Shown: in pieces, positions 1 to 5,914 of the stretch
Position numbering within the stretch: the first letter of the stretch is position 1
How the letters are laid out: every line of letters begins with the position of its first letter
DNA from: Chthoniobacterales bacterium
GTDB lineage: Bacteria > Verrucomicrobiota > Verrucomicrobiae > Chthoniobacterales > UBA10450
Assembly: GCA_003244125.1 (NCBI GenBank)
Contig: QHBL01000386.1
Coordinates: forward strand, 1 to 7,230
DNA length: 7,230 bases
Direction of reading: 5' to 3'
Made by a program: the position numbers and the translations under genes
The notes under the pieces: generated by a model
Databases searched by the model: none
The model's input: only the letters and a program-made list of their open reading frames with translations
Told to the model about the DNA's origin: nothing

Positions 1-2
1 GC

Positions 3-1337
3 GTTTATCATGTTGTGCTGGAAGAAAACGACACCGAAATGAGCCGCTCGCCCGACAGCCGTCCATCGATTGCAGTGCTCCCGTTCACGAACATGAGCGG
101 CGATCCCGAGCAGGAGTATTTCAGCGATGGCATCACCGAGGACATCATCACTGATTTGTCGAAGGTCTCGGGTTTGTTCGTGGCCGCGCGGCACACCGCG
201 TTCAGCTACAAAGGCAAACCGGTTAAAGTGCCGCAGGTCAGCCGCGATCTGGGCGTCGCCTATGTGTTGGAAGGGAGTGTGCGCAAGGCCGGACGGCGGG
301 TTCGCGTCACCGGACAGTTAGTTAACGGTCAGGATGGGGGCCATGTTTGGGCGGAGCGGTTCGATCGCGACCTCACGGACATCTTTGCCATCCAGGACGA
401 GATCACGCGCGCGATCGTGCAAGAGCTGAAAGTGAAGCTGTTGCCGCAGGAGAAGGAGTCGATTTGCTGCGCTCCCACGGACAATGTCGACGCCTACACT
501 TATTACCTGCGCGGCCGCGATTTCTTCTACCGGCACTCGAAACGTTACTTCGAGCTCGCGCGCCGCATGTTCGCTAAAGCCGTCGAGCTTGACCCTAACT
601 ACGCCCGCGCTTACGCCGGCATCGCCGATTGCGACTCCTGGCTTTATCTGAGTTACCAGGTCGAGCTCTCGGTTGACGGTATTCTCGATTTCGCGAACAA
701 AGCGCTCGCGCTTGAGCCGAATCTCGGCGAAGCGCATTCCTCACGCGGCGTCGCGCTCACCGCTGCGCGCAAATATGCCGAGGCCAATGCCGAGTTTGAG
801 CGCGCCCTCGAGCTGGATCCCGATTCGTTCGCGGCGCATTTCCTCTACGCACGCAGCTTAATGCTCCAGGGCGATCTTGCACGAGCCGCACTGCATCTCG
901 AACGCGCCGGTGAAATTCTGCCCGATAACTACCAGCCGCCCTGCATGCTCATCCAGGTCTACCGGTCACTCGGGCAGCCGGAGAAAGTGCGGGCGGCCGC
1001 CGTGAGAGCAGTGCCGCTGGCCCAACGTGAGCTCGCGCAGCACCCCGAGGATCCGCGTCCGGCGAACTTTGGCGTCGCCGCTCTCGTGGAAATCGGCGAC
1101 CACGAGCGCGCCCGCGAATGGATCAGCCGCGCTTTGACGATTGATCCCGATGACGCGAACACGCTTTACAATTGCGCCTGCGCATTAGGCAAGTTGGGCG
1201 AGAAAGAAAAGGCGCTGGGCCTGCTCGAACAGGTTTTGCGGCACGGTTCGCCGAGGTTCAAAGAATGGATGGAACACGATTCGGATATCGATCCGCTGCG
1301 AGATCACCCGCGATTTCAGCAACTTCTAAACAGCTGA
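3..1337 (+). CDS. FlgO/TolB-like domain plus TPR protein, 5' end beyond the window (probable C-terminal part of a class III cyclase-type regulator)
   Basis: The reading frame is open to the left edge (VYHVVLEEND...) and ends at TGA 1335-1337, so the GTG at 15 is probably not the true start. Numbering from that GTG, residues 18-145 are a FlgO/TolB-like domain: SIAVLPF, then GDPEQEYFSDGITEDI, then YVLEGSVRKAGRRVRVTGQL, then the FDRDLTDIFAIQDEI helix. Residues about 160-410 are TPR-type helical repeats, for example FAKAVELDPNYARAYAG, FERALELDPDSFAAHFLYA and SRALTIDPDDANTLYNCA. The tail (WMEHDSDIDPLRDHPRFQQLL) is typical of the family. In related proteins this module often follows an adenylate/guanylate cyclase or a winged-helix domain, and the YHVVLE opening resembles the post-cyclase linker. 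The cyclase itself is inferred, not seen. The likely role is a protein-interaction or sensing module; the ligand is unknown. Its paralogue at 3838-5598 has the same TolB-like plus TPR layout but begins with membrane segments. Confidence 0.9.
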   Translation, partial: VYHVVLEENDTEMSRSPDSRPSIAVLPFTNMSGDPEQEYFSDGITEDIITDLSKVSGLFVAARHTAFSYKGKPVKVPQVSRDLGVAYVLEGSVRKAGRRVRVTGQLVNGQDGGHVWAERFDRDLTDIFAIQDEITRAIVQELKVKLLPQEKESICCAPTDNVDAYTYYLRGRDFFYRHSKRYFELARRMFAKAVELDPNYARAYAGIADCDSWLYLSYQVELSVDGILDFANKALALEPNLGEAHSSRGVALTAARKYAEANAEFERALELDPDSFAAHFLYARSLMLQGDLARAALHLERAGEILPDNYQPPCMLIQVYRSLGQPEKVRAAAVRAVPLAQRELAQHPEDPRPANFGVAALVEIGDHERAREWISRALTIDPDDANTLYNCACALGKLGEKEKALGLLEQVLRHGSPRFKEWMEHDSDIDPLRDHPRFQQLLNS

Positions 1338-1606
1338 AGGCGCAGAGTTCCTAGCTCGCTATGAATGAGTTTGGTCGCTTCGTCTTGACGATCGTCCGGT
1401 AGCCGTTTCCGGCGGTGCGTTTCATCGCTAGTCATGATGATGTTCCGGCGCTTAGATGACGCCAGCGTGTTACTCTCTATTTAGTCATTCCACGCCCCTA
1501 GACAACGCACGAGCCCCTTCATTAGATGCTCGGAATAGCTGTCAAAGTGAGGCCGACCCTCACCTTGACGCTCGCTGCGATTACCTCAACCTCACCTGCC
1601 AAACGG
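1338..1606. other. Intergenic stretch with no recognised gene
   Basis: This lies between the stop of the TPR protein and the stop of the small basic protein, which converge on it. Short open frames cross it on both strands but show no recognisable family and no convincing start site. I see no clear GC-rich hairpin with a T-tract, no tRNA and no surE-like sequence here. Confidence 0.6.
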
Positions 1607-1792
1607 TCAGTACTTCTTTCGGGACACGGTTTTCTTTGGCTTCTTTGCAGTTTTTTCCGCTTTGCGAAATGCTTTGTCAGTCGGTGCGCCTTTGCTGTTT
1701 GGCTCGCGCATCTTCTCGCCGCTGCCTTTTTTGATCCGCTCCTGCTTCGCGTGAATGTTAGCGTACAGCCCCTGCTTCTTTCTTGCTGCCAT
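1607..1792 (-). CDS. Small conserved highly basic protein of unknown function (61 aa)
   Basis: The ATG is at 1792-1790 and the stop at 1609-1607. A longer in-frame version starts at 1867, but homologues as I remember them begin near MAARKKQGLYANIHAKQ, and an AGGA sits 11 bases before this ATG, so I choose the shorter form. The protein is rich in Lys and Arg and has a conserved-looking core: GLYANIHAKQERI, then GSGEKMR, then SKGAPTDKAF, followed by a lysine-rich tail (KTAKKPKKTVSRKK). I recall short proteins with this GSGEKMR...SKGAPT pattern in many bacteria and some phages, annotated only as hypothetical. The charge suggests nucleic-acid binding, but that is inference. It converges with the upstream TPR gene and has no operon partner visible. 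Confidence 0.72.
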   Translation of the reverse strand: MAARKKQGLYANIHAKQERIKKGSGEKMREPNSKGAPTDKAFRKAEKTAKKPKKTVSRKKY

Positions 1793-1946
1793 AGGATTTC
1801 TTTTCCTGGTGGATTCGACCGCTGAGTCATGGGCGCGTGTCACGATCTCGCAACTAAGACAGTCCAATTGTCGGCGAGAGTTACGCCGGATTCCTAACGA
1901 GGTTTGATGCCCTGTGTCAAAAATGGGAACTCACTGCGGAGCCATC

Positions 1947-2051
1947 ATCAAATTCTTAATCACTAACGACGATGGCATCGACGCTGCCGGGTTGAATGCG
2001 TCGCATTACCGCAAAGGCGCGGATTTCGATTGGGCACGCGCGACAGCTGGA
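1947..2051 (+). pseudogene. surE: surE fragment 1: N-terminus fused to a mid-gene segment
   Basis: Read from 1947 this gives IKFLITNDDGIDAAGLNA, the N-terminal signature of SurE nucleotidases (family form M-K/R-I/F-L-L-T-N-D-D-G-I-D-A-P-G-L). The two Asp of NDD are metal ligands in the family. The first codon is ATC where ATG is expected, and GGAG lies at 1938-1941, a few bases before it, so the start codon seems to have been lost. After residue 18 the sequence jumps in frame to SHYRKGADFDWARAT, which belongs about 110 residues further on in SurE, so a large internal deletion has occurred. Compared with fragment 3, one base is missing near 2045, and the frame ends at TGA 2052-2054. The next gene on the other strand stops only 26 bases further on. 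Confidence 0.85.
2001..2033 (+). repeat. 33-bp direct repeat of surE (second copy at 3054-3086)
   Basis: The two copies match at 31 of 33 positions and encode SHYRKGADFDW in SurE. One mismatch is silent (GCG/GCC). The other turns TAC (Tyr) in this copy into TAA (stop) in the 3054-3086 copy. The pair flanks the outer-membrane protein gene in direct orientation. Confidence 0.9.
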
Positions 2052-2079
2052 TGAGGACCGACCCCAGCTCTCAGGTTTC

Positions 2080-2856
2080 TCAAAACTTATAAATGAGGGC
2101 GAACGTCGCGTTATGCTCGACCAGCGCCGCGCTGTGATTCGCGAGGAACCCCGGCTGCGTCGTGACTTCACTCCCGAAATCAACGCTCCCGAGATCGACA
2201 TATTGGTATTGCACCCTCGCATGCCAGTGATCGGTCAAGGCGTATTCCACCCCACCGCCGACCATCCAGCCAACGTTCGTCTCGCTCGTCCGCCCGCCCG
2301 CGTGCGTGCCTGTCGGATCGCCGACCACGCGGAGGTCTTGCGACCAATCCAGATCGCCCACGGCCAAACCGCCCGTCACGTAAGGCATGACGCGACCGAA
2401 GGCGAAGCCGACTCGCGGACCGACGGTGAAAAGATAATTAGTCTTGAACGAACTCCGAATCTCCAGCGGCGGCGCGCCCTGGCCGATGAGAAGCGCTCCC
2501 GTACTCCTGGAATCCCGTGCCCAAAGATACGCGCCCGTACCTTCCAGACCGACCACCAGGTGACCAAGTTGGTAATTAAAACCGATCAAACCTCCCAATT
2601 GCCCGCCGTCGAAATCGAAGTTTCCCGAACCGCGCTCCTCCAGATTCCCGACCAGCTCTGGCGGCAGCTGATTGAACCCGCCGCCTAGACCTAGCCTCGG
2701 GTCGGTTTGGATGCGCGAGTAGCCGCCAGACACGCCGGCATAGAATCCGGTCCAGGGCGAAATATTCATCGAGGCTCTCGGCTCCGGCATGGGCGGTCCT
2801 CCAAACAAGGTGCGCGCGCCGAGACCGAACAAAGAAAGAAGGAGAAGCTTTTTCAT
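2080..2856 (-). CDS. Outer-membrane beta-barrel protein (Omp25/31-like, OmpA-type fold), 258 aa
   Basis: The ATG is at 2856-2854; I prefer it to an in-frame ATG 54 bases upstream because MKKLLLLSLFGLG is a signal peptide (residues 1 to about 20). The mature part starts at SPWTGFYAGVSGGY, the usual opening of Omp25/Omp31-like barrels. Eight alternating, glycine/aromatic-rich strands can be traced: about 37-48, 85-98, 99-112, 139-154, 156-168, 194-207, 209-222 and 247-258. The protein ends ATFALIYKF, with a terminal Phe as expected of a BAM-recognised barrel. It probably sits in the outer membrane as a small structural or weakly porin-like protein; the substrate is unknown. No good ribosome site precedes the ATG. 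The gene is opposite in strand to surE remnants on both sides, and its upstream region overlaps surE fragment 2. Confidence 0.88.
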   Translation of the reverse strand: MKKLLLLSLFGLGARTLFGGPPMPEPRASMNISPWTGFYAGVSGGYSRIQTDPRLGLGGGFNQLPPELVGNLEERGSGNFDFDGGQLGGLIGFNYQLGHLVVGLEGTGAYLWARDSRSTGALLIGQGAPPLEIRSSFKTNYLFTVGPRVGFAFGRVMPYVTGGLAVGDLDWSQDLRVVGDPTGTHAGGRTSETNVGWMVGGGVEYALTDHWHARVQYQYVDLGSVDFGSEVTTQPGFLANHSAALVEHNATFALIYKF

Positions 2857-2880
2857 AGGCAAGTTGCGATTCTGAAACCG

Positions 2881-2910
2881 ATTAGAGCGGAATCTGTGCC
2901 GACCGCCCAA
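2881..2910 (-). promoter_or_regulatory. Possible promoter of the outer-membrane protein gene
   Basis: On the minus strand a TCTAAT (2886-2881) matches a -10 box at 5 of 6 positions. It lies 18 bases after a weak -35-like TTGGGC (2910-2905) and about 24 bases before the ATG. It lies largely inside surE fragment 2, so if real the promoter was made from surE debris. Only sequence resemblance supports this. Confidence 0.25.
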
Positions 2911-3086
2911 GAGCCCCGTCTACTCCATTTGGTGCCGGACGCGAAGTGGGTGCTGAGCGGCATCAATCACGGCGCGAATCTCGGCGCGGATGTTTAGTCA
3001 CGGTCGCCGCCATGCGCGAAGCCATCCTGCACGGCTGGCCCGGCATCGCCTTTTCGCATTAACGCAAAGGCGCCGATTTCGATTGG
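2887..3086 (+). pseudogene. surE: surE fragment 2: central part with a frameshift and a premature stop
   Basis: The clear part reads LVPDAKWVLSGINHGANLGADV, which matches the SurE core (family SGINRGANLGxDVxYSGTVAA). It hits TAG at 2995-2997. It resumes in another frame from 2997 as VTVAAMREAILHGWPGIAFSH, then TAA at 3060-3062, then RKGADFDW up to 3086. Where the family has four residues (x-Y-S-G), only five bases remain, implying a 7-base deletion. The TAA replaces the Tyr codon TAC still present in fragment 1. The weak start near 2887 looks like the degraded GTPADC...LH region. Similarity stops at GATTGG, 10 bases before the stop of the DUF2127 gene on the other strand. Confidence 0.87.
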
Positions 3087-3096
3087 CTTCTACCTT

Positions 3097-3570
3097 CTAT
3101 CTTGTCGCCCGCCTGACACGAATGCGATAGATCAGATAGAGGACGATCACCACGTTCAGGACAAAGACGACCACCTTCCATCCGCTGAAGCCGTGCAGGA
3201 TGTGGTAGATCTCCAGCGGCAGCAATGAGGCGGTCGCGATAACGGTCAGCCATTCTGCCCAGTACTGCCGCAGAACCAGTCCTGTGCCTTCGGTGAGGAA
3301 AAGCGCCGCGTAACAGAGACCAATCGCACTCAGTGCCGCCAGTTGTTTGGTGTGCACTTCGCCCAGCTTTTCCACGGTGGGGCTGACGAAGCGATTGTCT
3401 GGATCGATTCCGCAGATGTTTAACCAGTGCCCCACGTGTGCCGACACGTTCTTGTGAAACAGGGTTACCGCCTCACAACTCGCCGCCACCAGTGCCAGAC
3501 CTTTCACGAACTTAAAACCCGCAATAACAAACAGGAAAGAATCGCCAGTCGAACGCCGTTTCGCACTCAC
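3097..3570 (-). CDS. DUF2127 family integral membrane protein, 157 aa
   Basis: The frame is open back to 3672, but that extension is the antisense of surE fragment 3. The GTG at 3570-3568 gives MSAKRRSTGDSFLFVIAGFK, a natural start for this family, so I use it. There is no clear ribosome site. Four hydrophobic segments are visible at about residues 11-30, 77-97, 105-124 and 131-150. Family-like signatures are IAGFKFVKGLALV, a DPDNRFV motif in the loop before segment 2, ALFLTEGTGL, and WAEWLTVIATASLLPLEIYHI. The C-terminus is basic (RIRVRRATR) and probably cytoplasmic. DUF2127 is a predicted inner-membrane family whose biochemical role I do not know. The gene sits alone between surE fragments 2 and 3, 10 bases from one and about 15 from the other. 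Confidence 0.82.
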   Translation of the reverse strand: MSAKRRSTGDSFLFVIAGFKFVKGLALVAASCEAVTLFHKNVSAHVGHWLNICGIDPDNRFVSPTVEKLGEVHTKQLAALSAIGLCYAALFLTEGTGLVLRQYWAEWLTVIATASLLPLEIYHILHGFSGWKVVVFVLNVVIVLYLIYRIRVRRATR

Positions 3571-3584
3571 TCTGTTTATTCGGG

Positions 3585-3792
3585 CGCCATTCCTGTTGTC
3601 GGCTTCTATTACATTGCCGGATTGGCCACGCGCGACGCGCTGGATCACGCCGCTGCTGCGCGAGCTGCTCAACCGGCCGATCGAGCCCGGTCTCTTTTAC
3701 AACGTCGTCTCCTGCCCGGCCGCACGCCCAAGGCCGATGTCGATGTTTGCTTCAACGGCAACATCGCCGTCTCGCAGGTAAAATTGCTTTAG
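3585..3792 (+). pseudogene. surE: surE fragment 3: C-terminal part with an internal deletion
   Basis: From 3620 the frame reads DWPRATRWITPLLRELLNRP then IEPGLFYNV (to 3706), as in the later half of SurE. The frame then shifts and resumes at 3724 as TPKADVDVCFNGNIAVSQVK, ending LL and TAG 3790-3792, the SurE C-terminus. About 40 residues present in fragment 4 (the DPDVIWCPLDPKPLPLNYRH region) are missing at the join near 3710-3722. The bases from about 3585 to 3619 (AIPVVGFYY...) look like a decayed PGIAFSHY stretch; that extension is tentative. The start of the DUF2127 gene on the other strand lies just before it. Confidence 0.85.
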
Positions 3793-3793
3793 G
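3724..3793 (+). repeat. 70-bp direct repeat: surE 3' end (second copy at 5835-5904)
   Basis: The copies match at 64 of 70 positions. All six differences fall at third codon positions and none changes an amino acid (AAG/AAA, GAT/GAC, TTC/TTT, TCG/TCC, GTA/GTG, TTG/TTA). The pair flanks the TolB-like/TPR gene in direct orientation. A second shared block, 3675-3706 against 5671-5702, matches at 30 of 32. Confidence 0.92.
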
Positions 3794-3801
3794 GAGAAAA
3801 C

Positions 3802-3833
3802 GGGTCACGACTGCAAGATTCACGGACTGACCC
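3802..3833 (-). terminator. Inverted repeat GGGTCA...TGACCC beyond the TolB-like/TPR gene; weak terminator or REP-like hairpin
   Basis: The arms GGGTCA and TGACCC are separated by 20 bases. On the minus strand the second arm is followed by GTTTTCTCCC, which places it as a possible weak terminator for the gene ending at 3838. The bases GGGGTCAGTCCGTG next to TTGCA also recall the ends of REP elements linked to IS200-like (RAYT) transposases, but I see no second copy or transposase in the window. Confidence 0.35.
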
Positions 3834-3837
3834 CTTA

Positions 3838-5598
3838 CTATTCCCGGTGCGCCGGGAAATTCATCTTCGCGATGAGCGTTTTGTAGCGCGGGTCGTCGCG
3901 CAAGCTGTTCAAGAGCGGATCTACCAGGAGGGCCAGCATGCCGGTGTCGTGGTTATCAAACGCGATCTGTAACCACTCGAACGCTTTCTCTTTGTCACCG
4001 CGTACGGCGTAGACCTGCGCAACTTGATAGTCCAGCCCTTGGTCGTTGGCGATCAAGTCGGCCAAAGCTGCATCCGCGGCCTTTTGATCTCCGCGCGCAT
4101 ATTGCGCAACCGCAAGTTCGAAACGGCGGTAGCTCGGGTCGGGTTCAAGCTGTGCTTCACGCAACGCCTTTTCACTATCGCCTTGTTTAATTGCGACCAG
4201 CACCTGCCAGCGACGGCTTGAAGCGGCATTTGGCTGCAACTCTGCTGCCTTGCGCGCAACCACATCGGCTTCGTCAAGTTTGCCCTCATACCAAAGAATG
4301 CGGGCCAGGTTGTTATGCGGCGGGGTCGCAAGCGGATCGAGCTCCACTGCCTGTCGGCCCTGATTTTCAGCCTCATCCAGTTTCCCCAGATATACAATCA
4401 CCCGCGCCAGCAGATCGTTCGCGGTGGGGTTCGCAGGAGCGAGCTCTTTGGCGCGCTTCAGTTCGCTCAAGCCTTCGGCGAATCTCCATTCCGCAAAAAA
4501 GCGAACCCAACCAAGCGCCGCGTGTGCCTCCGGTAGCGTCGGCGCGATGGCTACTGCTTTCTCCGCATCACTGCGCGCTTTTGGCAACAGCGTCTTACCT
4601 TCGCCGGTGAGGTCGCCGATCAGGGTCCACACTTCGGAACGCTCTGCGTAAGCAAGCGCGTAGTCCGGATCGAGACGGATCGCTTCGTCATAGTAACCAA
4701 CCGCTTTGCGATAATCCTCAAGATTGCGCCGCCGGAAGTAATAATGCCCCTGGAGATACGCATTGTGCGCCTCAGCAGTTTTTGGATTTGCTGCTGACGG
4801 TTGATTTGCTCCAAGCAGTGTAGCCTTTAATGATGACGCCACCGCAGCGGCGATTTCCTGTTGCACCGCAAAGATGTCCTTTAGTTCGCGATCGAAGGTT
4901 CGCGTCCACAGTTCGATGCCGTCGGCCGCGTTGATCAATTCAGCTACGATTCGCACCCGGCCACCTTGTTTCCGCACCGTCCCCTCCAGTAGCGTCGCCA
5001 CACCTAACTTGTCGCCGATTGTTTTCGGTTCTTCTTTTCGATCCTTAAAACGAAACGAAGAGCTTCGACCGATTACCTTGAGTTCTGTGATTTGCGCCAG
5101 AGCTGCGATCAATTCTTCCGACAACCCATCCGAAAAATATTCGTCCTTTGGATCACCGCTTTCGTTGAGCAGTGGCAGGACGGCGATCGACTTCTGCGGC
5201 GCCGCTCTCTCGGACCGGGTGACGGATGCGGGCGTTGGCTTGGGTCGAGAGATGTCCAAAGCCAGCAGGCCGACTGCGAGCAACGCGATAACAGTAATGA
5301 AGGCGGCAAACTTTCGTGCGCTCCAGGTCGGAAGCCTCGCCGCTACGTCGCCCGAAATATCTCCCGTCCGTTTCAATCCTTCGGGCGTCGCTTCAAACGC
5401 CCAGGAAACGAAGACGGCCAGGATAAAACCAAGCGCCAAAAAGACGACAAAGACTTTCATAACCCACGACGGCGCCTCGAAAGTCGGGAGGAGGATCGAC
5501 GCCGCCTGTATCAGCAGCCAGGAGATGACGGCGTAAGCGACCGCAACCTTGTAGACATTGCGCCGCTTTAACTCGGCGAAAAGACTTCCCTCCTCCAT
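3838..5598 (-). CDS. Membrane-anchored FlgO/TolB-like domain plus TPR protein, 586 aa
   Basis: The ATG at 5598-5596 begins MEEGSLFAELKRRNVYKVAV, the typical start of a large family of such proteins. Two membrane segments follow (about residues 18-40 and 45-69), then WAFEATPEGLKRT, then a third segment (about 97-115). Residues 136-262 are the FlgO/TolB-like domain: KSIAVLPLLNESGDPKDEYF, LEGTVRKQGGRVRIVAELI, FDRELKDIFAVQQEI. Residues about 275-545 are TPR-like repeats, for example YYDEAIRLDPDYALAYAE and KRAKELAPANPTANDLLA. The C-terminus DPLLNSLRDDPRYKTLIAKM is family-typical. The layout suggests an inner-membrane scaffold or sensor with the TolB-like and TPR parts in a soluble compartment; no partner is known. 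No ribosome site is obvious before the ATG. A perfect 7-bp hairpin (3841-3858) covers its last codons. It lies between surE fragments 3 and 4. Confidence 0.93.
   Translation of the reverse strand: MEEGSLFAELKRRNVYKVAVAYAVISWLLIQAASILLPTFEAPSWVMKVFVVFLALGFILAVFVSWAFEATPEGLKRTGDISGDVAARLPTWSARKFAAFITVIALLAVGLLALDISRPKPTPASVTRSERAAPQKSIAVLPLLNESGDPKDEYFSDGLSEELIAALAQITELKVIGRSSSFRFKDRKEEPKTIGDKLGVATLLEGTVRKQGGRVRIVAELINAADGIELWTRTFDRELKDIFAVQQEIAAAVASSLKATLLGANQPSAANPKTAEAHNAYLQGHYYFRRRNLEDYRKAVGYYDEAIRLDPDYALAYAERSEVWTLIGDLTGEGKTLLPKARSDAEKAVAIAPTLPEAHAALGWVRFFAEWRFAEGLSELKRAKELAPANPTANDLLARVIVYLGKLDEAENQGRQAVELDPLATPPHNNLARILWYEGKLDEADVVARKAAELQPNAASSRRWQVLVAIKQGDSEKALREAQLEPDPSYRRFELAVAQYARGDQKAADAALADLIANDQGLDYQVAQVYAVRGDKEKAFEWLQIAFDNHDTGMLALLVDPLLNSLRDDPRYKTLIAKMNFPAHRE
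3841..3858 (-). other. Perfect 7-bp stem-loop over the last codons of the TolB-like/TPR gene
   Basis: TTCCCGG and CCGGGAA are perfectly complementary around a 4-base loop, just before the stop codon. There is no T-tract directly after it, so it is not a classical terminator. It could stabilise the transcript end or act together with the inverted repeat at 3802-3833. Confidence 0.4.
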
Positions 5599-5666
5599 GC
5601 AATCGGGACAGTTTAACGGCGCACCGAGTTTGGAAAAGCTCGGACTTCACGCACGCGCGATGATCC

Positions 5667-5903
5667 TGGTGGCCGATCGAGCTCGGTCTCTTTTACAATG
5701 TCAGCTCCTTCCGGCCGGCGCGTCCGACCCCGATGTCATTTGGTGCCCGCTCGATCCGAAACCGCTCCCTTTGAATTACCGGCACGAAGAAGAGACCGGC
5801 TTATTACGCGGGCGACTACGACCTGCGCGGCCTCACGCCCAAAGCCGACGTCGATGTTTGCTTTAACGGCAACATCGCCGTCTCCCAGGTGAAATTACTT
5901 TAG
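5667..5903 (+). pseudogene. surE: surE fragment 4: C-terminal third with two frameshifts
   Basis: The first recognisable bases encode PIELGLFYNV (5673-5702). A frameshift leads into LPAGASDPDVIWCPLDPKPL and then PLNYRHEEETG (5708-5800). A further shift, equivalent to a 2-base loss in the expected G-F-Y-Y-A-G-D-Y, leads to YAGDYDLRGLTPKADVDVCF and the C-terminus NGNIAVSQVKLL with TAG at 5901-5903. Everything upstream of this part of SurE is absent. The two halves of fragment 3 are both contained in it, so fragments 3 and 4 come from two different surE copies. The restriction-enzyme gene on the other strand stops 11 bases beyond it, and the TolB-like/TPR gene starts about 70 bases before it. 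Confidence 0.88.
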
Positions 5904-5914
5904 GAAAAAGAAGC

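Noticed and set aside
1381..1420. Possible terminator hairpin (CCGG arms) after the left-edge gene
   Set aside because: Pairing is imperfect and no T-tract follows.
1456..1830. Several overlapping 92-102 residue frames on both strands
   Set aside because: They overlap the small basic protein in other frames and lack any recognisable family or ribosome site.
1996..2688. 230-residue plus-strand open frame
   Set aside because: It is the antisense of the outer-membrane barrel gene. It shows no domain, and only its first few codons touch surE fragment 1, in another frame.
3097..3672. Longer 191-residue form of the DUF2127 protein
   Set aside because: The extra 34 residues are the reverse complement of surE fragment 3 and do not look like the family's N-terminus.
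1947..3792. One surE gene merely interrupted by two insertions
   Set aside because: SHYRKGADFDW occurs in both fragments 1 and 2, and the C-terminus in both 3 and 4, so more than one copy is needed.
4874..5536. 220-residue plus-strand open frame
   Set aside because: It is antisense to the TolB-like/TPR gene, whose domains and start are clear; the serine/arginine-rich product is typical of a shadow.
1947..5903. Integron-like cassette array or CRISPR
   Set aside because: The repeated pieces are coding fragments of surE with different extents, not attC-like folded sites or evenly spaced repeats, and no integrase or cas gene is present.
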